Positions 26,433 through 34,017 of a DNA stretch of 64,000 nucleotides are shown here, piece by piece (positions within the stretch are counted from its first letter, which is position 1; every line of letters starts with the position of its first letter). The translations under genes and the position numbers were made by a program. The notes beneath the pieces are model-generated. The model had not been told where the DNA came from and did not search any database. It worked only from the letters and a program-made list of their open reading frames with translations. The DNA is from G963666895 sp963666895 (GTDB taxonomy: Bacteria; Desulfobacterota; Desulfovibrionia; Desulfovibrionales; Desulfovibrionaceae): the NCBI GenBank assembly GCA_963666895.2, contig CAXXNS010000009.1:62001-126000 (forward strand). Direction: 5' to 3'.

Positions 26433-28001
26433 GTGGGCGACGCCACCAACAATTACGGGGACGTGACCGGCAGCCTGGCCAAGCTGAACCGCTCCGCGCG
26501 TACGGCCTGCCCGGTGGGGCCGCCCCTGGTGCGGTTGGAAGGCATCACCAAGCGCTTCGGCAAGGTCCTGGCCAACGACCGCATCGACCTGGACATCTGT
26601 CCGGGCAAGGTGCTGGCCCTGCTGGGCGAGAACGGTGCGGGCAAGTCCACCCTCATGTCCATGCTGGCCGGGCGCTACGAGCCCGATTCGGGCCGCATCC
26701 TGGTGAACGGCGAGCCCATGCGTTTCAAGTCCGCGGCCGACGCCATCAGCGCGGGCATCGGCATGGTCTACCAGCACTTCATGCTCGTGGACACCATGAC
26801 CGTGGCCCAGAATGTGTTCCTGGGCCAGGAACCGGGCTTCTTTCTGTCTTTGAAAAAGCTGGAACAGAACGTGGCCGATCTGGCCGAGCGCTACGGCCTG
26901 GAGATCGATCCCCGGGCCCTGGTGGCCGACCTGTCCATGGGCGAGAAGCAGCGCGTGGAGATATTGAGGCTTCTGGCCCGGCAAAGCCGCATCCTGATCT
27001 TTGACGAGCCCACGGCCGTGCTCACCCCGGAGGAGACCTACCGGCTTTTCGAGGCCCTGTGGAACATGACCGACCAGGGCAAGGCCGTGGTCTTCATTTC
27101 CCACAAGCTGGAAGAGGTCATGGCCGTGGCCGACGACATCGCCATCCTGCGGCAAGGCAGGGTGGAGGGTCGGTTCGAGCAGTCCGAGGTGACCAGCAAG
27201 GCGGACCTGGCCCGGCGCATGGTGGGCAAGGACGTGGTCATGGACGTGCAGCGGACCCCGGCCGAACTGGGCGAGACCGTGCTCGAGATCAAGAACCTCA
27301 CCGGCCTGGGCCTGTACGGCGTGGACCTGGACGTGCGGCGCGGCGAGATCGTGGCCCTGGTGGGCGTGGCCGGCAACGGACAAAAGGCCCTGGTGGAGGC
27401 GGTCTGCGGCATGTCGCGGCCGCCCGTGAACACCCTCTTCATTCTGGGCCGCCGTTGGCGCGAGCACTACGCCAAGCCCGCCTGGAAGCGCTCCCTGTCC
27501 TACATCCCCGAGGACCGGCAGGGCCTGGCCACGGCCCGCAATCTGGACCTGGTGGACAACCTGCTCTTGACCACCCGCCAGGGTTTTGCCAAGGGGCCGC
27601 TGTTGGAGCGCAAGCGGGCCACGGAGCGCACCGAAAAGCTGGTGGCCGAGTATGATATTCAGCCCGGCCGCATCCGGGCCCTGGCCTGGCAGCTCTCGGG
27701 CGGCAACCTGCAGAAGTCGGTGCTGGCCCGGGAGCTCTACCGCGAGCCCCGGCTCATCGTGGCCGAGCAGCCTACCCAGGGGCTGGACGTGTCCGCGGCC
27801 GAGGAGGTCTGGCGAAGGCTCCTGGCCGCGCGTAAGCAGGCCGGAATCCTGCTGGTCACGGGCGACGTGTCCGAGGCGTTGCACCTGGCCGACCGCGTGG
27901 CCGTCATCTTCCGGGGCAGGCTGGTGGACCTGTTCCCGGTCACGGACAAAGAGAAAATTGAGCGCATCGGCCTGATGATGGCCGGGGTGGAGGATTCATA
28001 G
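26433..28001 (+). CDS. Nucleoside/purine ABC transporter ATP-binding protein (two ATPase domains)
   Basis: A 522-residue double ATPase. Domain 1 has Walker A G-E-N-G-A-G-K-S-T (65-73), the Q-loop YQHFMLVDTMT, signature L-S-M-G-E-K-Q, and Walker B RILIFDEPTAVLTP. Domain 2 keeps the L-S-G-G-N-L-Q-K signature but its Walker A is degenerate (GVAGNGQKALV) and its Walker B reads LIVAEQPTQGLD, as usual in sugar/nucleoside importers with one working site. An unusual ~30-residue polar N-terminal lead precedes domain 1. GTG at 26433 follows the permease stop. The AT-rich gene begins 1 base after its stop and uses its GGAGGA. Confidence 0.92.
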   Translation: MGDATNNYGDVTGSLAKLNRSARTACPVGPPLVRLEGITKRFGKVLANDRIDLDICPGKVLALLGENGAGKSTLMSMLAGRYEPDSGRILVNGEPMRFKSAADAISAGIGMVYQHFMLVDTMTVAQNVFLGQEPGFFLSLKKLEQNVADLAERYGLEIDPRALVADLSMGEKQRVEILRLLARQSRILIFDEPTAVLTPEETYRLFEALWNMTDQGKAVVFISHKLEEVMAVADDIAILRQGRVEGRFEQSEVTSKADLARRMVGKDVVMDVQRTPAELGETVLEIKNLTGLGLYGVDLDVRRGEIVALVGVAGNGQKALVEAVCGMSRPPVNTLFILGRRWREHYAKPAWKRSLSYIPEDRQGLATARNLDLVDNLLLTTRQGFAKGPLLERKRATERTEKLVAEYDIQPGRIRALAWQLSGGNLQKSVLARELYREPRLIVAEQPTQGLDVSAAEEVWRRLLAARKQAGILLVTGDVSEALHLADRVAVIFRGRLVDLFPVTDKEKIERIGLMMAGVEDS

Positions 28002-28002
28002 A

Positions 28003-29208
28003 ATGAAATGGCGTGATGGATTTGATTTAGATTTATTTTTAAAAAAATTGGAGAAAGCAAAAGTTGAGACAAAAGACGGTGTTGGATTTACTGGATGGGT
28101 ATTTTTCGATGTTATTTCTGTGTTTATGACTAATATAGTTGTTAATAAAGACGTTGAATTTTTTTTAGAAAGTATTTTACATAAGGCGTTAAACGATACT
28201 TCTAAATCTGTTTTGAATGCTAAAAAGCTTACAAGCAATATTATCAAATATGAAAAAAAATATGTTAATATGCCTCGCAAAAAATATTTAATCGCGACTG
28301 AAATATCAATACCAAATCATTATCCAGATATTACAAGACATATCAATAATGTTCACATATATATTAGGTCGAAATTTCCTAAGCATATCCAGCGTGAGAG
28401 TTTTTTAGAGAAATATAGTTGGCAATATAAATGGAGGACCCCATCATCTTTTAAAAAAATGTATGCCATTGTAAGTGCACGAACTGATCTGGAAGCTGGA
28501 TCGAATGCTTTAAAGGAAATGAATTTTTTACGCGGGCTATGGAATTTTTATTATAATTATAAGAGAATTGGAAAAACTATGGGGGGGATTCGAAAGCCAG
28601 TTAACGAGTTGTTGTTTGGTCCGGTTCACTCGATTCATGATTATATCTCAGGCGAATATTGTGATAACTGGTACTACGAGGTGGAGTATAACGAAATAAC
28701 GCCTCACCATATGAGGAATATGGATAGATTATTTCGTTCTGAAAGATGGGCAAGAAAAAGAATTCGTTTATCAGTAATATCAGATATACTACATAATTGT
28801 TTTATAGACTACTGTTCTGCTCTTGATAGTATAGATTTGATGGGATCATATCTTCTGTTATGGAGTATCCTAGAGAGAATAACACTATCTACTAATTGCA
28901 GTAACGATATAACTGTAAAAAGAATAATAAGCCTAGCCAAAGATCAAAAATATCAAAATTATATTGTAACGCATTTAAAAGAATTCAGAAATCGTTCTGT
29001 ACATACAAATTATTCTAGGTCTGACAATGAGCATTTATTTATGCAATTAAAAATATATGTTGAATCTTACTTAGAAACATTTCTATCGCTCGGGCCAATG
29101 TTTGCTAGTCGAGAAGAACTGTTGGATTTTTTAGATTTACCTGGAGATAAAAAAATTTTGCATGATCGTATCCGTTTACTGAACAAAAAAATAAAATTAT
29201 ATAAGTAA
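28003..29208 (+). CDS. AT-rich foreign gene with a C-terminal HEPN-like RNase motif
   Basis: A 401-residue protein in DNA of about 30% GC, flanked on both sides by ~65% GC genes. The sequence is basic, Tyr- and Asn-rich, with no membrane segment. Near the end LLLWSILERITLS, then E-F-R-N-R-S-V-H (Arg329, Asn330, His334) and a long helix QLKIYVESYLETFLSL, resembles the R-N-x3-H catalytic motif and helix packing of HEPN (ApeA/Abi-like) RNases found in defence systems. The N-terminal ~250 residues are unrecognised. ATG at 28003 lies 1 base past the ATPase stop and borrows GGAGGA at 27989-27994, so it is translated with the transporter operon. No antitoxin or nucleotidyltransferase partner is adjacent. 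HEPN assignment is inference from the motif. Confidence 0.75.
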   Translation: MKWRDGFDLDLFLKKLEKAKVETKDGVGFTGWVFFDVISVFMTNIVVNKDVEFFLESILHKALNDTSKSVLNAKKLTSNIIKYEKKYVNMPRKKYLIATEISIPNHYPDITRHINNVHIYIRSKFPKHIQRESFLEKYSWQYKWRTPSSFKKMYAIVSARTDLEAGSNALKEMNFLRGLWNFYYNYKRIGKTMGGIRKPVNELLFGPVHSIHDYISGEYCDNWYYEVEYNEITPHHMRNMDRLFRSERWARKRIRLSVISDILHNCFIDYCSALDSIDLMGSYLLLWSILERITLSTNCSNDITVKRIISLAKDQKYQNYIVTHLKEFRNRSVHTNYSRSDNEHLFMQLKIYVESYLETFLSLGPMFASREELLDFLDLPGDKKILHDRIRLLNKKIKLYK

Positions 29209-29225
29209 CATTCGGTGCAGTTGGC

Positions 29226-30026
29226 CTATGACCTAAGATATTCCTTAAGTAATTTATACCCGGCCGGGTTGCCCGCATCCAGCATCTCAAGATCAACCGG
29301 GCAGCCGTGGATGATGCGGCCCGAGGCCAGGATGGCCCGGCGCACCTTGCCGTCGGTCAGCTCGCCCGCGTACCCCTCCTTCCGAACCTGATCCACCATG
29401 TCGAAGAAGTGCGGGCCCGTGACGTAGAGCCCGTTGGCCCGCCACTCGTGCGGGTAGCGCTGGATGAAGTGCCCCGGCTCCTTGGGCAGGAAATCCAGGA
29501 GCGAATAGGTGCCGTCGTCCAGACGCTCCAGGTTGACGCGGCCCGCGTTGCCCAGGGTTTCCAGGTGGTCCTCGCGGGTCCGGGAGATGGCGATCATGTC
29601 CGAGAGGGGCTCGGCCCAGCCCACTCGGGCGGCCAGCTGCCAGCCTTCCAGGAGCTGCTTGAGCGCGCCCGGCCCGTCAGCGGCCACGTTGTCCGGGTAG
29701 AGCACGGCGAAGTTGTTGTCGCCTACGATCTCGCGGGCGCAGGCGATGGCGTCGCACTCGCCCAGCTGCTCGGCCTGAAAGGCAAAGGTGAAGGAGCAGG
29801 GCGTGTCCAGCCCCTGGAGATACTCGCGCAGCGCCTCCTTGCCCTGCCGGAGGACCACCACGATCTCCCGTATCCCGGCCGCTTCGGCCTCCAGAACGGC
29901 CCGGCCGATGACCGTTGTCCCGCCCAGGGGCAGCAACTCCTTGGGCAGGTTCGGGTCCACGGATTTCATGCGCGTGCCGAACCCGGCCGCGGGCAGGACG
30001 AGATGGGTGGGAGTGGAGAGGGCCAT
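29226..30026 (-). CDS. Sugar-1-phosphate nucleotidyltransferase (GalU-like)
   Basis: A 266-residue GT-A nucleotidyltransferase. The nucleotide-binding signature is LPAAGFGTRMKSVDPNLPKE, with KELLPLG, then LGECDAIACA and the metal-binding LYPDNVA. This order matches UTP-glucose-1-phosphate uridylyltransferases, though it is shorter than GalU (~300) and the sugar is not certain. ATG at 30026 is preferred to TTG at 30032. The last ~11 codons are AT-rich like the adjoining foreign gene, so the insertion may have replaced or touched its 3' end. It is convergent with the HEPN-like gene, 17 bases apart. Confidence 0.82.
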   Translation of the reverse strand: MALSTPTHLVLPAAGFGTRMKSVDPNLPKELLPLGGTTVIGRAVLEAEAAGIREIVVVLRQGKEALREYLQGLDTPCSFTFAFQAEQLGECDAIACAREIVGDNNFAVLYPDNVAADGPGALKQLLEGWQLAARVGWAEPLSDMIAISRTREDHLETLGNAGRVNLERLDDGTYSLLDFLPKEPGHFIQRYPHEWRANGLYVTGPHFFDMVDQVRKEGYAGELTDGKVRRAILASGRIIHGCPVDLEMLDAGNPAGYKLLKEYLRS

Positions 30027-30054
30027 GAACAAGCCCTTGCTTGGTAGTGCAACG

Positions 30055-30088
30055 AAAAAGGGGAGCCTCCGGTTGGAGGCTCCCCTTT
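30055..30088 (-). terminator. Intrinsic terminator of the porDAB operon
   Basis: GGGGAGCCTCC (30060-30070) pairs perfectly over 11 bases with GGAGGCTCCCC (30075-30085) around a 4-base loop. On the minus strand it is followed by a five-T run. It lies 13 bases beyond the porB stop. Confidence 0.93.
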
Positions 30089-30100
30089 CGGATGCGGGTT

Positions 30101-31066
30101 CTATTCTTCGCCTTCGTCGGCCTTGCCGCCGCCCGTGGCGGCCACGAGCCCCTGGAGGTAGGCCAGGTTGTCGTCCACGTCGGACTGGATCTGGGCCACG
30201 TCCTCCTCGGTCAGGTGGCGGAAGCGGCGCTGCATCTTGAGGTAGTCCAGCACCGGCTTGGGCTTCTTCACCTCGCGGGTGAACCGGAAGCGGCCGAATT
30301 CCACCTCGTAGAGCGGGAACACGTTTGTGTTCACGGCCAGCTTGGCCAGCTCGATGCCCTGCTCGACCTTGATGCCCCAGCCCGTGGGACAGACCGAGTA
30401 GATGTGGATGTAGGCCGGGCCGGGCGCGGCCATGGCCTTGCGCACCTTGTTCATCAGGTCCAGGTGGTAGGCCGGGTTGGCCGTGGCCACGTAGGGGATC
30501 TTGTGCGCGGCCACGATGAGCGGCAGGTCCTTTTTGCGCGTGTTCTGCCCGTGCGACTCCTTGCCCGCGGGCGAGGTGGTGGTGGACGCGCCGTACGGCG
30601 TGGCCGAGGAGCGCTGCACGCCCGTGTTCATGTAGGCCTCGTTGTCCAGGCAGCAGTACACGAACTTGTGGCCGCGCTCCAGCGCGCCGGACAGGGACTG
30701 CAGGCCGATGTCAAAGGTGGCGCCGTCGCCGCCGAACGCCAGCACCGTGGGCATGTCCTTGATCTTGCCCTTGCGGTGCAGAATCTTGAGCCCGGATTCG
30801 ATGCCCCCGGCCACGGCCGAGGTGTTCTCGAATGCCACGTGCATCCAGGGCACCTTCCAGGCGGTCTGCGGGTAGGGCGAGGAGATGATCTCCATGCAGC
30901 CCGTGGCGTTGGCCACCACGATGTTGGGCCCGGCGGCCTTGGTGACCATGCCCATGGCCAGGACCTCGACGCAGCCCTGGCAGGCGCGGTGGCCCGAGGA
31001 GACCATGGACTCCGTGGGCAGGTTCTTGGCCGTTATTTTTTCGTATCCGGTGATTTCCTTATGCAT
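30101..31066 (-). CDS. porB: 2-oxoacid (pyruvate):ferredoxin oxidoreductase, beta subunit
   Basis: A 321-residue thiamine-diphosphate-binding subunit. C-Q-G-C (Cys29, Cys32), Cys57 and a late Cys in YSVCPTGW bind the proximal [4Fe-4S] cluster; GGDGATFDIGLQSL with the following N-E-A-Y-M-N-T-G is the ThDP/Mg site, typical of PorB. The enzyme oxidises pyruvate (or a branched 2-oxoacid) and CoA to acyl-CoA, CO2 and reduced ferredoxin. ATG at 31066 overlaps porA by 8 bases. The acidic C-terminal tail is lineage-specific. The gamma subunit is not in this operon. Confidence 0.93.
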   Translation of the reverse strand: MHKEITGYEKITAKNLPTESMVSSGHRACQGCVEVLAMGMVTKAAGPNIVVANATGCMEIISSPYPQTAWKVPWMHVAFENTSAVAGGIESGLKILHRKGKIKDMPTVLAFGGDGATFDIGLQSLSGALERGHKFVYCCLDNEAYMNTGVQRSSATPYGASTTTSPAGKESHGQNTRKKDLPLIVAAHKIPYVATANPAYHLDLMNKVRKAMAAPGPAYIHIYSVCPTGWGIKVEQGIELAKLAVNTNVFPLYEVEFGRFRFTREVKKPKPVLDYLKMQRRFRHLTEEDVAQIQSDVDDNLAYLQGLVAATGGGKADEGEE

Positions 31067-32231
31067 TGCTGTCCAACCCCCAGAGGGTGTAGGTTTTCGC
31101 CAGCTTGCCGGCCTTGGCCAGGTCGTACATCTCGCGGAAGTCGTTCACGGGCACGTCGCGGCCGCCGATGCCGGCCACCACGTTGACGATCTCCGGGGCG
31201 TTCTTCATGCCGTAGAGCACGGCCTTGAGCTCCTGGGCCACGGGCGCGGACTGGCAGCCCGGGGAGATGGCCCGGTCGATGACGATGAGCCGCTCGGCGC
31301 CCTTGATGGCCGCCTTGAACTCCTCGTCCGGGAAGGGCCGCCACAGGCGGATGCGCACCTGGCCCACGTCAAGGCCGTCGTCCACCATGCGCTCCACCGC
31401 GGAGTAGCAGGACTCGCCCAGGGAACCCATGGTCACGAACAGGGTCTTGGCCCCCTTCTTGCCGTTGGTCTGGATGAGGTCGTAGTCGCGTCCGAAGAGC
31501 TTGTTCACCTCGTCCAGGACTTCCTTGATCACCGGCTTGGAGTCGATAAGGGCCTGCTCGTACTGCTTCTTGGCTTCCAGGTAGACCTCGGGCACGCCCA
31601 CCGGACCCCAGGTGGCGGGCTTGGCCGGGTCCAGGCGCATGGCCGGTTTGTAGTCGGGCAGGAACTTGTCCACCGTGCCCTGGTCCGGGAACTCGATGGG
31701 TTCGATCATGTGGGTCAGGATGAAGCCGTCCATGTTGATGATGATCGGCAGGAGCACGCGGTGGTCCTCGGCGATCTTGAAGGCGGCCAGGGTCATTTCC
31801 ATGGACTCCTGACCGTCCTCCACGAACAGCTGAATCCAGCCGATGTCGCGGGCGGCCATGATGTCGGAATGGTCGTTCCAGATGGAGATGGGCCCGGACA
31901 GAGAGCGGTTGGCCACGGTCATGACGATGGGCAGCCGCATGGACGGGGCGATGAACAGAATTTCGTACATCAGGGCCAAACCCTGGGCCGAGGTGGCGGT
32001 GTAGGTCCGGGCGCCGGCCGCGGACGAGCCCATGGCCGCGCTCATGGCCGAGTGTTCGGATTCCACCGGGATGAACTCGGCGTCCAGTTCGCCGTTGGCC
32101 ACGTAGTGGGAGAGCTCCTCCACGATGTGGGTCTGCGGCGTGATGGGATAGGCCGAGACGACCTCGGTCCTGGCCAGCTTCACGGCCTCTGCCACGGCCA
32201 GGGAGACTTCGATTCCTATGCGTTTGAGCAT
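31059..32231 (-). CDS. porA: 2-oxoacid (pyruvate):ferredoxin oxidoreductase, alpha subunit
   Basis: A 390-residue protein with the alpha-subunit features: GIEVSLAVAEAVKLA, AYPITPQTHIVE, FIPVESEHSAMSAAMGSSAAG, TATSAQGLALMYE and SIWNDHSD, then domain II with GSLGESCYSAVE and the late RDVPV segment. The S-x-Y-P-I-T-P motif contacts the substrate carboxylate. ATG at 32231 is chosen for the GGAGAAG upstream and the family start M-L-K-R-I-G-I-E-V. It begins 1 base after porD. Confidence 0.94.
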   Translation of the reverse strand: MLKRIGIEVSLAVAEAVKLARTEVVSAYPITPQTHIVEELSHYVANGELDAEFIPVESEHSAMSAAMGSSAAGARTYTATSAQGLALMYEILFIAPSMRLPIVMTVANRSLSGPISIWNDHSDIMAARDIGWIQLFVEDGQESMEMTLAAFKIAEDHRVLLPIIINMDGFILTHMIEPIEFPDQGTVDKFLPDYKPAMRLDPAKPATWGPVGVPEVYLEAKKQYEQALIDSKPVIKEVLDEVNKLFGRDYDLIQTNGKKGAKTLFVTMGSLGESCYSAVERMVDDGLDVGQVRIRLWRPFPDEEFKAAIKGAERLIVIDRAISPGCQSAPVAQELKAVLYGMKNAPEIVNVVAGIGGRDVPVNDFREMYDLAKAGKLAKTYTLWGLDSNA

Positions 32232-32232
32232 T

Positions 32233-32523
32233 CTACTTCTCCTCGATGACCATGGTGATGGCGCTCTTGGGGCAGATGTTGGAGCAGATTCCGCAGCCCT
32301 TGCAGTAATCGAAGTTGGGCCGGAAGAATCCGTCATCGTGCTCGGTGATGCAGAATTCCGGGCAATAAACAGCGCACATCCCGCATTTGATACATTCCTC
32401 TTCGTCCAGGCGCGGGATCATGGTGCGCCAGTCACCCGTCTTGAGCTTGGCCGCGTTGCCGGCCTCCAGGATGGCGCATCCCAGGGCCAGTTCCTGCCAA
32501 GCGCAGATGGATTTTTTAGCCAT
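32233..32523 (-). CDS. porD: 2-oxoacid:ferredoxin oxidoreductase, delta (ferredoxin-like) subunit
   Basis: A 96-residue protein with two full [4Fe-4S] motifs: C-I-K-C-G-M-C-A-V-Y-C-P and C-K-G-C-G-I-C-S-N-I-C-P. It carries electrons from the catalytic core to free ferredoxin. ATG at 32523 follows GGAGA; earlier in-frame starts would add a basic tail not seen in relatives. It is first in the D-A-B operon. Confidence 0.93.
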   Translation of the reverse strand: MAKKSICAWQELALGCAILEAGNAAKLKTGDWRTMIPRLDEEECIKCGMCAVYCPEFCITEHDDGFFRPNFDYCKGCGICSNICPKSAITMVIEEK

Positions 32524-32594
32524 GCTGCTGTCTCCTTCGGCGTGTGTCTTGATTGAGGTGCGCGCGTGGGGGGTGAACCGCACGCGTACCTTTC

Positions 32595-32623
32595 CAAATA
32601 GCACAAACGCTGTTGGGAGACAA
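32595..32623 (-). promoter_or_regulatory. Probable sigma-70 promoter for porDAB
   Basis: On the minus strand TTGTCT (32618-32623) and TATTTG (32595-32600) are 17 bases apart, about 70 bases before the porD start. Confidence 0.42.
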
Positions 32624-32671
32624 AGATTTTCGATGAGCGGTCAGCCTGGACCATAAACGGTCAGGCCGGTG

Positions 32672-33460
32672 TCAGCCCGTTACCAGAGCCGCGCCGTTGG
32701 CCAGGATGCGCTCCACCTTGGCCCCGCTCAGACCCAGGTCGCGGCCCATGCGTTCGATCTCCTCCAGCGGGTCGAACAGGGGATAGTCCGTGCCGAAGAG
32801 GATGCGGTCCTCGGGGTGGGCGCCCAAGATGGCCTTGGCCTGGGCCGGGTCCATGAAGGGCAGGGAACTGGAGATGTCGATGTAGATGTCCTCCCCGCAC
32901 AGGGCCTCCACCACGTGCTCCCAGTGCAGATAGCCGCCGAAGTGCGGAGCCACCAGGGTCGGGCCAGGAAAGGCGCGGCGCAGGTCGCGGAACTTGTACG
33001 GGCAGGACGGGTTTTCGTCCGGGGGCAATTTGTCGCCCACGTGGATCATGAGAGTGAAGTCGTCCGGCACCAGCTCCATGAGCCGGTAGAAGCCCGGGTC
33101 GTTGAGAAAAAAGCCCTGGAACTCGGGGTGGAACTTGAGGCCGTGCACTCCGTTCTGCCGCAGCCGCTCGATCTCGGCCGCGTTGTTCGGGAAGCCCGGG
33201 TGCAGGGAGCCGAAGCCCTGCACCTGCTCGTGGCTCTGGGTCAGTTCGATGGCCCAGTTGTTGGCCGGGACCACCTGGGTCGGGGTCGTGGCCGCGGTGT
33301 GCACCAGAACTTTGTCCAGGCCGGCCGCCTTGGTTCGGACCAGGAGGTCGTCCAGGGTGCCGTCGCCCTTGGGTTGGATGCCGTAGTGGCCCCGGAGCAT
33401 GTCCAGGACCTTGTGCGCGATCTTGGGGTGGTAGGCGTGGGTGTGAACGTCGACGTACAT
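32672..33460 (-). CDS. Amidohydrolase (amidohydro-rel / metal-dependent hydrolase family)
   Basis: A 262-residue TIM-barrel hydrolase. Metal ligands: H-x-H at residues 6 and 8 (M-Y-V-D-V-H-T-H), LKFHPEF, IHVGDK, VAPHFGGY and FGTDYPL with the closing Asp. This is the Amidohydrolase-2 (PF04909) pattern, which includes decarboxylases and lactonases; the substrate is unknown. ATG at 33460 starts the protein directly at the first metal site. It diverges from the two-gene unit at 33612, sharing a 151-base gap. Confidence 0.85.
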   Translation of the reverse strand: MYVDVHTHAYHPKIAHKVLDMLRGHYGIQPKGDGTLDDLLVRTKAAGLDKVLVHTAATTPTQVVPANNWAIELTQSHEQVQGFGSLHPGFPNNAAEIERLRQNGVHGLKFHPEFQGFFLNDPGFYRLMELVPDDFTLMIHVGDKLPPDENPSCPYKFRDLRRAFPGPTLVAPHFGGYLHWEHVVEALCGEDIYIDISSSLPFMDPAQAKAILGAHPEDRILFGTDYPLFDPLEEIERMGRDLGLSGAKVERILANGAALVTG

Positions 33461-33555
33461 CGGGCAATGATAGCGCGAAATCCTCGTATGGCAAGCCCTG
33501 GCGGGCAGTCACCCGCTCAAGGGGCCGGACATTGGATGTATTGTAACGGTTTTTC

Positions 33556-33595
33556 TTTTGACCATGATCGTCCAGCCGATATATGGGGGTCAAAA
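33556..33595 (+). promoter_or_regulatory. Promoter with symmetric operator before the unknown/MBL gene pair
   Basis: TTGACC (33558-33563) and TATATG (33580-33585) are 16 bases apart. TTTTGACC (33556-33563) and GGTCAAAA (33588-33595) form a perfect 8-base inverted repeat around the promoter: the left arm contains the -35 and the right arm covers the likely transcription start. A dimeric repressor binding both arms would block the promoter. AAGGAGG and the ATG at 33612 follow. Confidence 0.6.
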
Positions 33596-33611
33596 GATCA
33601 AGGAGGCGGAC

Positions 33612-34013
33612 ATGGATCGTGCCAAAGGGGTGGAACGGTGGGTTCTGGAACGGTGGGACCAGGACGAGGAATTGACCCGGGTGGAGATTTGTCGGGCCAC
33701 GGACAGCGGCGCCAAGAGCGTGGCGGCCCTGTTCAATCCGGCCTCAAACCAGGGACCGCCCGACAAGGAAGACCTGTCCTGGTGGGACACGGACAGCGTG
33801 GAGACCTGGGAGACCAGCCTCAAGGGGCTGCTGAGCACCCTGGGCCTGGATGCGTCCGTGGAACTGGCCGAGGGCGTGGCGTTCTATGTGTTCTGGTCCA
33901 AGGGCAAGACCCCGGACAAGGTGGTGGACGCCACTCCCCTGGTCCGGAAATTGGCCAAAGTGATGTACAATGATCTTCTGGACATACAAACCGAATCCAA
34001 CAAGCGGAGGTAA
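33612..34013 (+). CDS. Unknown protein, first gene of an MBL-fold pair
   Basis: A 133-residue soluble protein that I do not recognise. It begins M-D-R-A-K-G-V-E-R-W, is rich in Trp and acidic residues (LSWWDTDSVETWETS) and ends in a basic helix with E-S-N-K-R-R. No metal-binding cluster or membrane segment is seen. ATG at 33612 is chosen for the perfect AAGGAGG 6 bases upstream; an upstream in-frame ATG at 33558 falls inside the promoter. Its stop is 4 bases before the MBL gene, and both sit behind the symmetric operator, so they are likely functional partners. Confidence 0.75.
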   Translation: MDRAKGVERWVLERWDQDEELTRVEICRATDSGAKSVAALFNPASNQGPPDKEDLSWWDTDSVETWETSLKGLLSTLGLDASVELAEGVAFYVFWSKGKTPDKVVDATPLVRKLAKVMYNDLLDIQTESNKRR

Positions 34014-34017
34014 CGCC

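Noticed and set aside
28003..30026. HEPN-nucleotidyltransferase (HEPN-MNT) toxin-antitoxin pair formed by the AT-rich gene and the neighbouring nucleotidyltransferase
   Set aside because: The neighbour is a sugar nucleotidyltransferase of host composition on the opposite strand, not a small MNT-domain antitoxin.
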